From Candidatus Blautia faecigallinarum (GTDB lineage: Bacteria > Bacillota > Clostridia > Lachnospirales > Lachnospiraceae), in assembly GCA_019116385.1 (NCBI GenBank), contig DXBU01000127.1, positions 1 to 44,922 of the forward strand: a stretch of 44,922 bases of DNA, read 5' to 3'. This document shows positions 24,175 to 33,372 of this stretch, piece by piece. Numbering within the stretch: position 1 is the first letter of the stretch; each line of letters opens with the position of its first letter. The position numbers and the translations under genes were made by a program. The notes under the pieces are model-generated. The model saw only the letters and a list, made by a program, of their open reading frames with translations, did not search any database and was not told where the DNA came from.

Positions 24175-26751
24175 ATGAGTATGTTTTCAAAAGTTTTCGG
24201 GACACACAGCCAGAGAGAAGTTAAGCGTATCATGCCTCTGGTGGAGAAGACAGAAAGCCTGCGCCCCGAAATGCAGAAATTAACCGATGAAGAATTAAGA
24301 GACAAGACCAGAGAATTCAAAAAGCGCCTGGCAGAGGGAGCAACTTTGGATTCCCTGATCCCGGAAGCCTTTGCGGCGGTCCGTGAAGCGGCAAGGCGTG
24401 TGCTTGGGATGGAGCATTACCGTGTACAGCTGATCGGCGGCATCATCCTTCACCAGGGCCGTATCGCCGAGATGAAGACCGGTGAAGGAAAGACCCTTGT
24501 CTCCACCCTGCCTGCATATCTGAATGCATTGGAAGGAAAAGGCGTGCACATCGTTACCGTTAACGACTACCTGGCAAAGCGTGACGCCGAGTGGATGGGA
24601 AAGGTACACGAATTCCTGGGCCTGACCGTAGGCGTTGTTTTAAATGAGATGAAGCCGGACGAGCGCCGTGCAGCCTATAATTGTGATATCACGTACATCA
24701 CCAATAACGAATTAGGTTTCGATTACCTTCGTGACAACATGGTGATCTACAAAGAGCAGCTGGTGCAGAGAGATCTGCATTACTGTATCATCGACGAGGT
24801 GGACTCCGTATTGATCGATGAGGCCCGTACCCCTCTGATCATTTCCGGACAGAGCGGCAAATCCACCAAGCTTTATGAGGTCTGCGATATCCTGGCCCAG
24901 CAGCTTGAGCGGGGCGAGGCCAGCCATGAGATGACCAAGATGGCTGCCATCATGGGTGAGGAGGTCATTGAGACCGGCGACTTCGTTGTCAATGAAAAAG
25001 ACAAGATCGTCAACCTGACCGAGCAGGGCGTTCATAAAGTAGAGAAATTCTTCAGCATTGAAAACCTGGCGGATCCGGAAAACCTGGAGATCCAGCACAA
25101 CATCATCCTGGCCCTGCGTGCCCACAATCTGATGCACAAGGATCAGGACTATGTGGTGAAGGACGATGAGATCCTGATCGTAGATGAATTTACCGGACGT
25201 ATCATGCCGGGCCGCCGTTATTCTGACGGCCTCCACCAGGCTATCGAGGCCAAGGAGCATGTGAAGGTAAAGAGAGAGAGCAAGACCCTTGCTACCATCA
25301 CCTTCCAGAACTTCTTTAATAAATACAAAAAGAAAGGCGGTATGACCGGTACCGCTCTTACCGAGGAAAAAGAGTTCCGTGATATCTACGGAATGGACGT
25401 TGTAGAGATCCCCACCAACAAGCCGGTACAGCGTAAAGACCTGGACGACGCCGTTTACATGACCAAGAAGGAAAAATTTAATGCCGTTGTAAATGCCGTA
25501 AAAGAGGCCCATGAAAAGCAGCAGCCGGTACTGGTCGGTACTATCACCATCGAGACTTCCGAGCTTTTGAGCAAGATGCTCAGAAGAGAGGGGATCCCTC
25601 ACAATGTATTGAATGCCAAATTCCACGAGATCGAGGCAGAGATCGTGGCCCAGGCCGGACAGGCCGGCGCCGTTACCATTGCCACCAATATGGCCGGCCG
25701 TGGTACGGATATCAAGCTGGATGATGTGGCAAGAGAGGCCGGCGGTCTTAAGATCATCGGTACCGAGCGTCACGAGTCCAGACGTATCGATAACCAGCTC
25801 CGCGGACGTTCCGGACGTCAGGGAGACCCGGGCGAGTCCCGTTTCTACATCTCTCTGGAGGACGATCTGATGCGTCTGTTCGGATCCGAGCGTCTGATGA
25901 AGATCTTTACCTCTCTGGGCGTTGCGGAGAATGAGCAGATCGAGCACAAGATGCTTTCCAGCGCTATTGAAAAGGCCCAGGAGAAGATCGAGTACAACAA
26001 CTTTGGTATCCGTAAGAACCTTCTGGATTACGACCAGGTAAACAATGAGCAGCGTGAGATCATTTACAAAGAGCGCCGCCAGGTTCTGGACGGAGAGAAT
26101 ATGCGTGATGCCATTTACAATATGATCACAGACATTGTGGACAATACAGTGGATATGTGCTTCTCTGAGGATGTGGATTCCGACGAGTGGGATGTGGATG
26201 AGTTCAACTCCGTTCTTCTTCCCATCATCCCCATCGAGCCGGTGACCAAGGATAAGGTAAAGGGCAAGAAGAAAAATGAGATGAAGCATCTTCTGAAGGA
26301 AGAGGCAGTGAAGCTTTATGAGGCCAAGGAAGCAGAATTCCCGGAACCGGAACAGCTTCGTGAACTGGAGCGCGTGGTGCTCCTGAAGTCCATTGACAGC
26401 AAGTGGATGGATCACATCGACGATATGGAAATGCTCCGCCAGGGTATCGGACTTGCGGCTTACGGCCAGAGAGACCCGGTTGTGGAGTATAAGATGAGCG
26501 CTTACGAAATGTTCAACAACATGACCAACGCCATCCAGGAAGACACGGTCCGCATGCTGTACCATGTACACGTAGAGCAGAAGATCGAGCGTGAGCAGGT
26601 TGCAAAGGTTACCGGGACCAACAAAGACAGCTCCGGACCCAAGAAGCCCGTTCAGCGCAAGGAAGAAAAGGTTTATCCAAACGATCCCTGCCCGTGCGGA
26701 AGCGGAAAGAAATACAAACAGTGCTGCGGCCGGAAAGCGGCTAAGGCATAA
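24175..26751 (+). CDS. secA: Protein translocase subunit SecA
   Basis: ATPase motor that drives pre-proteins through SecYEG. The 858-residue protein is full length. It contains the Walker A MKTGEGKT (Lys106), the DEAD-like [17 protein letters not shown], the preprotein cross-linking domain, YFTG-type [24 protein letters not shown] and the [11 protein letters not shown] helicase motif. The tail has the zinc-binding and SecB/lipid-contact motif CPCGSG...CC (about 840-851). CAGGAG is 8 nt before the ATG; a second ATG two codons later is possible. The strong bias to codons of highly expressed genes differs from the flanking AAA gene. It ends in a long terminator. Confidence 0.98.
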   Translation: MSMFSKVFGTHSQREVKRIMPLVEKTESLRPEMQKLTDEELRDKTREFKKRLAEGATLDSLIPEAFAAVREAARRVLGMEHYRVQLIGGIILHQGRIAEMKTGEGKTLVSTLPAYLNALEGKGVHIVTVNDYLAKRDAEWMGKVHEFLGLTVGVVLNEMKPDERRAAYNCDITYITNNELGFDYLRDNMVIYKEQLVQRDLHYCIIDEVDSVLIDEARTPLIISGQSGKSTKLYEVCDILAQQLERGEASHEMTKMAAIMGEEVIETGDFVVNEKDKIVNLTEQGVHKVEKFFSIENLADPENLEIQHNIILALRAHNLMHKDQDYVVKDDEILIVDEFTGRIMPGRRYSDGLHQAIEAKEHVKVKRESKTLATITFQNFFNKYKKKGGMTGTALTEEKEFRDIYGMDVVEIPTNKPVQRKDLDDAVYMTKKEKFNAVVNAVKEAHEKQQPVLVGTITIETSELLSKMLRREGIPHNVLNAKFHEIEAEIVAQAGQAGAVTIATNMAGRGTDIKLDDVAREAGGLKIIGTERHESRRIDNQLRGRSGRQGDPGESRFYISLEDDLMRLFGSERLMKIFTSLGVAENEQIEHKMLSSAIEKAQEKIEYNNFGIRKNLLDYDQVNNEQREIIYKERRQVLDGENMRDAIYNMITDIVDNTVDMCFSEDVDSDEWDVDEFNSVLLPIIPIEPVTKDKVKGKKKNEMKHLLKEEAVKLYEAKEAEFPEPEQLRELERVVLLKSIDSKWMDHIDDMEMLRQGIGLAAYGQRDPVVEYKMSAYEMFNNMTNAIQEDTVRMLYHVHVEQKIEREQVAKVTGTNKDSSGPKKPVQRKEEKVYPNDPCPCGSGKKYKQCCGRKAAKA

Positions 26752-26758
26752 CCAGAAT

Positions 26759-26810
26759 TCGGGACAGCCCCGAAGCTCTCAGAGCTTGGGAAGCTGTCCC
26801 GAGTTGTTTT
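26759..26810 (+). terminator. Intrinsic terminator of secA
   Basis: TCGGGACAGC (26759-26768) pairs with GCTGTCCCGA (26793-26802), with a further inner stem AAGCTCT/AGAGCTT. TTGTTTT follows. Confidence 0.88.
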
Positions 26811-26861
26811 GAGGAAGTATCTGAAAGGATACAGGGTGGATAAAGAAAAGGGGAAGATACG

Positions 26862-28190
26862 ATGAATGGAGATTTGACAAAGGGGCCGGTTATGAAGTCC
26901 ATGCTGTGCTTTGCTGTTCCCATGATTTTAGGAAACCTGCTGCAGCAGTGCTACAATGTGGCGGATACCCTCATCGTAGGACAGTTTATCGGTTCGGACG
27001 CGCTGGCGGCGGTAGGGTCTGCCTTTACGCTGATGACCTTTTTGGCGTCGATCCTGCTGGGGCTTTGCATGGGAAGCGGAACCTTATTTTCCATACGGTT
27101 CGGACAAAAGGACGAAGAAGGGCTTAAAGAGGCCATGTGTACCTCTTTTCTTCTGATCGCGGCCCTGGCAGTGATCTTAAATTTTCTGGCCTTTCTCTGC
27201 TTGGATGGTATTTCCGTATTTCTTAGAGTCCCTGCAGATGTATGGCCTTTGATGCGGGAATACCTTATTGTGATCTTTTGCGGGATACCGGCTGTTTTTC
27301 TTTACAATTATTTTGCTTCCTTGCTCCGGTCCGTGGGAAATTCTGTGGTGCCGCTGGTTTTCCTTGGAGTATCGGCTGTTTTAAATATTGCTTTGGACCT
27401 TTGGTTTGTAATCGGGCTGAAACGGGGAGTGGCCGGCGCGGCAGAGGCAACGGTTATTTCTCAATATGTATCCGGGGTGGGGCTGATGGTTTATTATTGG
27501 CTGCGTTTTCCTACGCTTCGGGTGCAGCGCAGGCATATGAAGCTTCGGAAAAAATGTATTCAGGAGATCGGAAGCTTTTCCGTCCTTACCTGTATCCAGC
27601 AGTCGGTGATGAACCTGGGGATCCTGATGGTGCAGGGGCTGGTGAACAGCTTTGGACCGGCGGTTATGGCAGCTTTTGCGGCCGCTGTGAAAATTGATTC
27701 TTTTGCGTATATGCCGGTGCAGGACTTTGGAAATGCTTTTTCTACTTTTATCGCCCAAAATTACGGAGCAGGGAAGAAAGACAGGATACGTGCCGGACTG
27801 AAAGGCGCCGTGATCACGGCGGCAGTTTTTGGGATCCTGCTTTCGGCGGTGGTATGGATCGGGGCGCGGCAGTTGATGCTTATTTTCGTAAATGCCAGTG
27901 AGACGGAGATTATCAGTGAAGGAGTCCGGTATCTGCACATTGAAGGCGCTTTTTACTGCGGGATCGGCTGCCTGTTCCTCCTTTATGGACTGTACCGGGG
28001 CGTAGGAAAGCCGGGGATGTCCGTGGTGCTGACGGTCATTTCCCTTGGCACGCGTGTGGCCCTGGCATATCTCCTGTCTGCCATTCCTTCCATAGGAGTG
28101 GTGGGGATCTGGTGGTCGGTGCCAATTGGATGGGGGCTGGCGGATCTGGTTGGATTAGCGTATTATATAAAGAAAAAGGCCGCAGCCTAG
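26862..28190 (+). CDS. MATE family efflux transporter
   Basis: Membrane exporter that moves drugs or metabolites out using a Na+ or H+ gradient. The 442-residue protein has about 12 transmembrane helices in two related halves. The start MNGDLTKGPVMKSMLCFAVPMILGNLLQQCYNVADTLIVGQ is typical of the NorM/DinF-like MATE proteins of Clostridia, and the IASVGSA-like DALAAVGSAFTLM follows. GAAAAGGGGA precedes the ATG. It stands between the secA terminator and a hairpin-rich gap, so it is probably a single-gene unit. The substrate cannot be told from sequence. Confidence 0.93.
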   Translation: MNGDLTKGPVMKSMLCFAVPMILGNLLQQCYNVADTLIVGQFIGSDALAAVGSAFTLMTFLASILLGLCMGSGTLFSIRFGQKDEEGLKEAMCTSFLLIAALAVILNFLAFLCLDGISVFLRVPADVWPLMREYLIVIFCGIPAVFLYNYFASLLRSVGNSVVPLVFLGVSAVLNIALDLWFVIGLKRGVAGAAEATVISQYVSGVGLMVYYWLRFPTLRVQRRHMKLRKKCIQEIGSFSVLTCIQQSVMNLGILMVQGLVNSFGPAVMAAFAAAVKIDSFAYMPVQDFGNAFSTFIAQNYGAGKKDRIRAGLKGAVITAAVFGILLSAVVWIGARQLMLIFVNASETEIISEGVRYLHIEGAFYCGIGCLFLLYGLYRGVGKPGMSVVLTVISLGTRVALAYLLSAIPSIGVVGIWWSVPIGWGLADLVGLAYYIKKKAAA

Positions 28191-28232
28191 AGCGCATGTC
28201 CCATTCCCGGGGACTGCGCTTGGGCAAGCGGC
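28179..28232 (+). other. Stable hairpin at the end of the MATE gene
   Basis: AGCGCA-(T)-GTCCC (28191-28202) pairs with GGGAC-TGCGCT (28210-28220), 11 bp with one bulge. An outer GCCGC/GCGGC helix (28179-28183, 28228-28232) encloses it and reaches into the coding end. No T run follows, so it is not a classical terminator. It may mark the 3' end of the mRNA or act with the next leader. Confidence 0.45.
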
Positions 28233-28247
28233 ACTGTTCAGCCTTAT

Positions 28248-28276
28248 TTTACAACTACCTGAACATCTACCATTAT
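28248..28276 (+). promoter_or_regulatory. Candidate promoter of the chromate-type transporter
   Basis: TTTACA (28248-28253, 5/6) and CATTAT (28271-28276, 4/6) are 17 nt apart. A start near 28283 would cut off the 5' arm of the hairpin at 28276-28294, so either this promoter or the RNA hairpin is real, or transcription comes from further upstream. Confidence 0.4.
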
Positions 28277-28310
28277 GACGCAGCGAGTGCGTCAGAAAGA
28301 GGAAAATATT
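28276..28310 (+). promoter_or_regulatory. Hairpin-RBS module before the chromate-type transporter
   Basis: TGACGCA (28276-28282) and TGCGTCA (28288-28294) form a 7-bp stem with loop GCGAG. The linker GAAAGAGGAAAATATT then leads to the ATG at 28311. The same arrangement occurs before hom, lysC and tex. Confidence 0.55.
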
Positions 28311-28877
28311 ATGTACGCAAGAAAAGAAATCCTGTGGAAGCTTTTTGTTTCAACCTTGTATCTCAGCGCCTTTACCTTCGGAGGCGGCTATGTGATCGTC
28401 ACGCTGATGAAGAAAAAATTTGTGGATCAATACCATTGGATAGAAGAAAACGAAATGCTGGATCTGGTAGCCATCGCCCAGTCCGCGCCGGGAGCCATTG
28501 CGGTAAACGGGGCGATCGTGGTGGGCTATAAGCTTGCCGGGATGATTGGGGCGGCTATTGCCATTATCGCTACCATTATCCCGCCGTTTCTGATCATTTC
28601 TCTGATCTCGGTTTTCTATAATGCCTTTAGAAGCAATTTTATAATCAGCGAAATACTTTCCGGAATGCAGGCGGGGGTAGGCGCAGTGATCGCGGCGGTA
28701 GTCTATGAAATGGGAGCAGGGATTGTTAAGGAAAAGGATCCGCTGTCCGTGACGATCATGGCAGCGGCTTTCGCAGCGGCCTGCTTTTGGGGCGTAAATG
28801 TGATCTATGTGATCTTGGTATGCGCGGCCATTGGCATTGTGAGAACTTTGGTAAAAAGAAAGGAGGCAAAAAAATGA
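28311..28877 (+). CDS. Chromate transporter family protein, short form (first half)
   Basis: Membrane protein of the CHR family (ChrA-type), here split into two short proteins as in many Firmicutes. It has 188 residues with the family motif SAFTFGGGYVIVTLMKKKFV and AQSAPGAIAVNGAIVVGYKLAG, and four to six hydrophobic helices. Its start is MYARKEILW at 28311, preceded by AAAGAGGA; the frame runs open further upstream but has no ribosome site there. The second half starts within its stop codon (ATGA overlap), so the two are translated together and probably form a heterodimer. Substrate in gut anaerobes is uncertain; chromate or another oxyanion is known only for distant relatives. Confidence 0.9.
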   Translation: MYARKEILWKLFVSTLYLSAFTFGGGYVIVTLMKKKFVDQYHWIEENEMLDLVAIAQSAPGAIAVNGAIVVGYKLAGMIGAAIAIIATIIPPFLIISLISVFYNAFRSNFIISEILSGMQAGVGAVIAAVVYEMGAGIVKEKDPLSVTIMAAAFAAACFWGVNVIYVILVCAAIGIVRTLVKRKEAKK

Positions 28878-29443
28878 TCTACCTTAAACTGTTTTTCAGC
28901 TTCCTTCAGATCGGTCTCTTTAGCTTTGGGGGCGGCTATGCGGCCATGCCTTTGATCCAGGGGCAGATCGTAACCCTACACGGATGGCTGGATATGAGCG
29001 AATTTACAGACCTGATCACCATATCCCAGATGACACCGGGGCCTATTGCCATCAATTCCGCCACCTTTGTGGGGATTAAGATCGGGGGGATCCCGGGAGC
29101 CCTTGCAGCCACAGTGGGCTGCATCCTGCCCTCCTGCATCATTGTGACGGTGATCGCCAAACTGTATCTTAAGTACCGGAAGATGGATATGCTCCAAGGG
29201 GTATTGCACACCCTACGGCCCGCTGTGGTAGCTATGATCGCGTCGGCAGGCGTGTCTATTCTGGTATCCGCCTTTTGGGAAAATGAGGAGATGATAGAAC
29301 TGGCTTCTGCCAACTGGAGCATGGTGGTTATTTTTTTAATCTCCTTTTTTCTACTGAAGAAGGCTAAGTTAAATCCCATTTTTGTAATGGTGCTGGCTGG
29401 GGGGATGAAGGCGGCTGTCTCGGCGGCTGAAAAATTTCTATAA
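28874..29443 (+). CDS. Chromate transporter family protein, short form (second half)
   Basis: The 189-residue partner of the preceding gene has the corresponding motifs FSFGGGYAAMPLIQGQIV and SQMTPGPIAINSATFVGIKIGGIPGA. The paired short CHR proteins are thought to insert with opposite topology and act as a unit. AAGGAGG stands 8 nt before the ATG, which overlaps the upstream stop. A longer frame starting at 28787 lies inside the first gene and was rejected. It converges with the diguanylate cyclase gene; the shared hairpin at 29449-29470 lies just after its stop. Confidence 0.9.
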   Translation: MIYLKLFFSFLQIGLFSFGGGYAAMPLIQGQIVTLHGWLDMSEFTDLITISQMTPGPIAINSATFVGIKIGGIPGALAATVGCILPSCIIVTVIAKLYLKYRKMDMLQGVLHTLRPAVVAMIASAGVSILVSAFWENEEMIELASANWSMVVIFLISFFLLKKAKLNPIFVMVLAGGMKAAVSAAEKFL

Positions 29444-29470
29444 AAATATCCCGGAGACTTTGCTCCGGGA
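29442..29470 (-). terminator. Intrinsic terminator for the minus-strand diguanylate cyclase gene
   Basis: TCCCGGAG/CTCCGGGA (29449-29456, 29463-29470) forms an 8-bp stem. On the minus strand it is followed by TATTTTTA; on the plus strand there is no T run. The direction is therefore minus, though it may also hold back plus-strand transcription. Confidence 0.7.
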
Positions 29471-29489
29471 GAGATCTTGCTGGGGCAGA

Positions 29490-30599
29490 TCAGTCTGCCG
29501 TAGCTCTTTTTTTGACTTTATTTTGGTACATAAGATCATCCACCTGATGGAGGATCTCCTCTACGCTTTGATGGGGCGGCTGACAGAGCAGGGAGCCTGT
29601 GCTGACCTGATCAAAGGGGCAGGGGGCGCCTTTTTCCCAGCCGTGGCATTCTTTAAGCTCCCTCAGAAGAGACTGGGGGACTTCTCCATAATAAATGGCA
29701 ACAAACTCGTCTCCCCCAAAGCGATGCACTTTTCCTTTTTCCCCTAATATATCCGCGCTGATCCGCGCAAAGTGCTTCAGGTATTCGTCTCCTATCATGT
29801 GTCCGTATTTGTCATTGATCTGTTTGAAACGGTCCAGATCCATAAACAATACAGAAAAGGTTTGCTTTGTGGAGATAAGGGAATTCAGAGTTTCCCAAAG
29901 CTGCGTCCGGTTTCCAAGGCCGGTGAGCGGATCGTGCATGGCAACGTATTCCAGGCGCAGCATTTTCATAGAGTCCACAATAAGCTTGTAAAAAATAAAA
30001 TAAGACATAAATATAGAAGCAATAAGAGCCAGCAGGGCGAAAACCTTTCCAAAAGAAACCCGCTCTGAAATAAAAACCGACTGTATGGCGGCTAAAGCCA
30101 GGAACAGAAGGCAGTTTGCTGCCGCAAGGTATTTATACCACTTTTGGTCAAAAGCTTTCAGGTTATCTAGCACATAGGTGAATTTGGGAATGAATTTCTT
30201 ATAAAAAGGAAACATCGTGATCAGGAAAAACAGGTTTTCCAGTACCAAAAACATCAATACATGGGGAGAGATAAGGCTGGCGATCTCTCTGGAAAGTGAA
30301 AAAACGCCTAATGTATAGACCCAGCAGGTACAAGAAACCACAAGGATGATCACCGTAGTATTTCTATATAAATAGCGGAATGGGATCAGATACAAAAGGC
30401 CCAGGAGCATAAGGCTGCCGTTTCCTTCAAAAGCGACTCTATCCGAAATAATGTAAAAAAAGCCGAACTGTACTGCGGTCCACAGCAAAAGCACCAGGAT
30501 CGCTTTAAAAGAGGAATACTTTTTACGAAGGCATTTATCTATAGAAAAAAGATTAAAAACCAAAAGCTCCAGCACAGGGATATAATTCAAAAGAAACAT
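29490..30599 (-). CDS. Membrane-bound diguanylate cyclase (GGDEF domain)
   Basis: Synthesises cyclic di-GMP from two GTP. The 369-residue protein has an N-terminal membrane region of about six helices (1-205) and a C-terminal GGDEF domain (about 212-369). The active-site motif HRFGGDEF is intact, as are HDPLTGLGNR and FMDLDRFKQINDKYGHMIGDEYL. The allosteric I-site RxxD is missing: the positions 9 and 6 residues before GGDEF are both Gly. So product inhibition of the usual kind is unlikely. AAAGGAGA lies about 10 nt before the ATG. The gene is transcribed away from the leucine-rich-repeat locus and towards the chromate-type transporter. Confidence 0.92.
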   Translation of the reverse strand: MFLLNYIPVLELLVFNLFSIDKCLRKKYSSFKAILVLLLWTAVQFGFFYIISDRVAFEGNGSLMLLGLLYLIPFRYLYRNTTVIILVVSCTCWVYTLGVFSLSREIASLISPHVLMFLVLENLFFLITMFPFYKKFIPKFTYVLDNLKAFDQKWYKYLAAANCLLFLALAAIQSVFISERVSFGKVFALLALIASIFMSYFIFYKLIVDSMKMLRLEYVAMHDPLTGLGNRTQLWETLNSLISTKQTFSVLFMDLDRFKQINDKYGHMIGDEYLKHFARISADILGEKGKVHRFGGDEFVAIYYGEVPQSLLRELKECHGWEKGAPCPFDQVSTGSLLCQPPHQSVEEILHQVDDLMYQNKVKKRATAD

Positions 30600-30701
30600 T
30601 TTTTAAGTATCTCCTTTGTGTACAATTTTTATCCTATTTTAGCACAGGAAATAAAAAATGGACAGAGAAAATCGAACCTCCTTAAAAAGACTTTAGAAGA
30701 A

Positions 30702-30730
30702 TTCACAATTATAGGGATCTATGCTATGAT
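30702..30730 (+). promoter_or_regulatory. Promoter of the broken surface-protein gene
   Basis: TTCACA (30702-30707) and TATGAT (30725-30730) are 17 nt apart, 51 nt before the ATG. The promoter seems intact although the coding region behind it is shifted. Confidence 0.6.
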
Positions 30731-30781
30731 GAACACAGAAACGGTCAATCTGAAAAACAGTATTTCTGAAGGAGGAAGAGA

Positions 30782-32064
30782 ATGAGAAAAATTTTAAAAG
30801 CGTTTTTATTTGGAAGCATGTGCATGTCTCTGGCGATTCCGGCAATGGCCGCGGATTTCACAGATGGAGAAACGGAACAGCCGTCCCAAACACAGATAGA
30901 AGCGGAAGAATTTACCCCAGGCGCGGAGGAAACTTTTTCTTCAGGAGACACAGGCGGGGAATCTCTCTTTGAAGCCGCGGATACCGGAAGTGAAACAGAA
31001 GGGCAGGAGGCGGGACCATAGAGAGCGGCGCTTTCTGGGGCTGCCCAAGACTGACCGGGATCACCGATGGTTCCATGAATTGGAAGAATATGAACATTGC
31101 GGACGACGCCTTTGATCCAGACAGCAAGGTGATCGTGTCCACCATCGGACAGCCCTATGAGGAACGGCCTTATTTTGTTCTGGATATGGAGGGGGGCCTT
31201 TTGTGGGACGAGGGAGGCGTTCTCTACTGGGATACCATGGACCGGGTTGTGGACTTTTTTAATGACCGGGAAAACGTTACAGTGAGCCATGACCTCTGGG
31301 CCGCGACGATCATAGGCAGAAAATCTTTTTACGGGGCGGACAAAATGAAAACATTAACGATCCTTCCGGGGATAGAAACCATCGAGACCAAGGCCTTTTA
31401 CGGATGTGTGAACCTTACTGCTGTGAATATTCCGGACTCTGTAACAGAGATCGCGGAGGACGCCTTTGACAGCTGCCCAAAGGTTTCTTTTTATACCACA
31501 AAAGGCTCCTATGCAGAAGCTTACGCAAGGCAGCATGGGATTCCTGTATCGTATATCCCCAAGGCACCCCATATTGATCAGGTTACGGTCTATAACAATA
31601 TGATCACAGTGGATGTTTCGGGATTTTCCGGAGATGCGTACTACTGTGTGCTGGGGACTAGAATGGGAGAAAACGGTGTCCCGGTCCGTGAGAACGGAGG
31701 ACGGATCGCTGTGGGCCAGACTGGCCGAAAAGTGGTATTCCGGAACGTGCCGGAGGGAAACTATTATATAGCTGCCCGTGCCCTCACCGTTAATGGAACG
31801 GAAAAGGATTACAGCGTCTGGTCAAATGTGGAAGATGCGGATATCTCTGTAGAAACACCGAAACGCCCACGGATCACCAATGCAAAGGTATCCGGAAAAA
31901 ATCTGTCTGTTACAGTAGATGTGATCAATCCAAAGAAAAAGAACGTTTCCCTTAAAAATTTAAAGGCAGGAACCTATTATCTTGGAATCCAGACCTATCG
32001 GATCGAAGATGGAAACCGGATATACAGCCAGTGGTCGCCCCTGAAAAAAATCGTGATCCGATAA
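30782..32064 (+). pseudogene. Frameshifted secreted leucine-rich-repeat (BspA-like) surface protein
   Basis: Two frames belong to one gene. The first (30782-31021, 79 codons) has a good GGAGG site, a signal peptide (MRKILKAFLFGSMCMSLAIPAMA) and an acidic, Thr/Ser-rich linker, and stops at TAG 31019-31021. The next frame continues without a ribosome site, and its sequence before the first ATG is already repeat-like: TIESGAFWGCPRLTGI. Adding one G to the GGG at 31012-31014 joins them as EAG-TIESGAF. The joined product would be about 426 residues. The beta-strand expected just before IESGAF is absent, so a larger internal deletion is an alternative. A sequencing error is also possible. Promoter and signal peptide are intact. 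Confidence 0.7.
31075..32064 (+). CDS. C-terminal part of the leucine-rich-repeat surface protein
   Basis: Open frame of 329 codons from the first ATG after the shift; the true protein frame begins upstream near 31012. It holds leucine-rich repeats of the LRR_5/BspA type, for example LTILPGIETIETKAFYGCVN and IPDSVTEIAEDAFDSC, ending in the usual KGSYAEAYARQHGIPV cap. Two fibronectin III-like beta domains follow (about 165-329), with YYIAARALTVNG and YYLGIQTYRIEDGNRIYSQW segments. No transmembrane or LPXTG anchor is visible at the end. Without the upstream signal peptide this fragment could not be exported, and no ribosome site precedes its ATG, so it is probably not expressed as drawn. Confidence 0.65.
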   Translation: MNWKNMNIADDAFDPDSKVIVSTIGQPYEERPYFVLDMEGGLLWDEGGVLYWDTMDRVVDFFNDRENVTVSHDLWAATIIGRKSFYGADKMKTLTILPGIETIETKAFYGCVNLTAVNIPDSVTEIAEDAFDSCPKVSFYTTKGSYAEAYARQHGIPVSYIPKAPHIDQVTVYNNMITVDVSGFSGDAYYCVLGTRMGENGVPVRENGGRIAVGQTGRKVVFRNVPEGNYYIAARALTVNGTEKDYSVWSNVEDADISVETPKRPRITNAKVSGKNLSVTVDVINPKKKNVSLKNLKAGTYYLGIQTYRIEDGNRIYSQWSPLKKIVIR

Positions 32065-32147
32065 CCCCTGGAACTTGCGATTTCATTTGTAATTTTATAC
32101 CTAATATGCTATTGTATAACGTGAATAAAAAGAAAGAAGGTGAAGCT

Positions 32148-33276
32148 ATGGTTGAATTAGACCAGTTCAAGAGCATTCTTGCAACCTACACAGAACCATT
32201 AGTGGAAGTGAGGGATTCACTTTGACCTGGCTAACAAAGAGCAGAAGGTCGAAGAATTAGAGCGGGAGATGGAAGCTCCCGACTTCTGGGACAACGCGGA
32301 AGTTTCCCAGAAAAAAATGAAAGAATTAAAAAGCCTTAAAGACGACATAGAAACGTACAAAAGCCTCACATCCCAGATGGAAGACATGGAAACCATGATC
32401 GAAATGGGATACGAGGAAAATGATCCGGATCTGATCCCGGAGATCCAGGAAATGCTGGATACCTTCCAGAGGGATTTTGACACGATCCGTGTAAAGACGC
32501 TTCTTTCCGGAGAATACGACAGCGAAAACGCCATCATCAAGCTCAATGCCGGTGCCGGCGGCACCGAGGCCTGCGACTGGTGCGGCATGCTTTACCGTAT
32601 GTACAGCCGCTGGGTAGATCAGAAAGGCTTCAGTATGGAAGTCCTGGACTATCTGGATGGGGAAGAAGCAGGCGTGAAGTCTGTTACCTTCCAGGTAAAC
32701 GGAGAAAATGCCTACGGATACCTGAAATCCGAAAAAGGTGTTCACAGACTGGTACGTATTTCCCCCTTTAATGCGGCGGGAAAACGACAGACTTCCTTTG
32801 TATCCTGCGATGTTATGCCGGATATTAAGAAGGATCTGGACGTGGAGATCAATGACGACGATATCCGTATCGATACCTACCGGAGCAGCGGCGCCGGCGG
32901 ACAGCATATCAACAAGACCTCTTCGGCCATCCGTATCACCCACTTCCCCACCGGGATCGTGGTACAGTGCCAGAATGAGCGTTCTCAGCATATGAACAAA
33001 GATAAGGCTATGCAGATGCTGAAGGCCAAGCTGTATCTTTTAAAACAGCAGGAAGCGGAAGAAAAGCTTTCCGGCATCCGCGGCGAAGTAACAGAGATCG
33101 GCTGGGGAAACCAGATCCGTTCCTATGTCATGCAGCCCTATACCATGGTAAAGGATCACCGCACAAATGAAGAAACCGGAAACGTAGACGCGGTTTTAGA
33201 CGGCGGGATCGACATTTTTATCAATGCTTACCTGAAATGGCTGGCTCTTTCCAAAAAACCGGCACAGACTTCCTAA
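32148..33276 (+). CDS. prfB: Peptide chain release factor 2, programmed +1 frameshift
   Basis: Recognises UGA and UAA stop codons and triggers release of the finished peptide. Codons 1-25 (MVELDQFKS...RDSL) run from 32148 to 32222 and are followed by TGA; translation shifts +1 by skipping T32223 and continues with GAC at 32224 (DLANKEQKVEELE). The product is 375 residues. The stop-recognition tripeptide SPF is at 205-207 and the catalytic GGQ at 250-252, the positions of E. coli RF2. AAGAAGG precedes the ATG. A downstream ATG at 32269 would give a protein lacking the first helix and is not the real start. A weak promoter (TTGTAA, 17 nt, TATTGT) lies at 32087-32115. Confidence 0.96.
32211..32226 (+). 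other. prfB: prfB programmed frameshift site
   Basis: The slippery site CTT-TGA-C (32220-32226) has the in-frame UGA as codon 26, and an anti-Shine-Dalgarno-pairing AGGGA (32211-32215) stands 4 nt upstream. This is the autoregulatory switch by which low RF2 allows slippage and more RF2 is made. Confidence 0.93.
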
Positions 33277-33292
33277 GTCTTTGAAAAAGGAC

Positions 33293-33321
33293 TTGCAGTA
33301 TTTTGGCGGTTATGTTACCAT
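33293..33321 (+). promoter_or_regulatory. Weak candidate promoter of the ACT-hom-apgM-lysC operon
   Basis: TTGCAG (33293-33298) and TACCAT (33316-33321) are 17 nt apart. The match is poor, so the start may be elsewhere. No T-box or lysine riboswitch fold was recognised in the 96 bases before the ACT gene. Confidence 0.35.
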
Positions 33322-33372
33322 ATCTTTCGTGGAGAAACAAGTGTCTTTATAAAACGGACAGAAGGGAAAGAT

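Noticed and set aside
24712..26571. 619-codon open frame on the minus strand
   Set aside because: It is antisense to secA, whose motifs are complete. Strong codon bias of secA leaves the opposite frame open; the translated sequence resembles no family and has no ribosome site.
32269..33276. prfB starting at the internal ATG
   Set aside because: The conserved frameshift site and the RF2-like first 25 codons upstream show the true start at 32148.
33277..33372. T-box or lysine riboswitch before the ACT-hom-lysC operon
   Set aside because: The 96-base leader is too short and has no T-box sequence or terminator hairpin.
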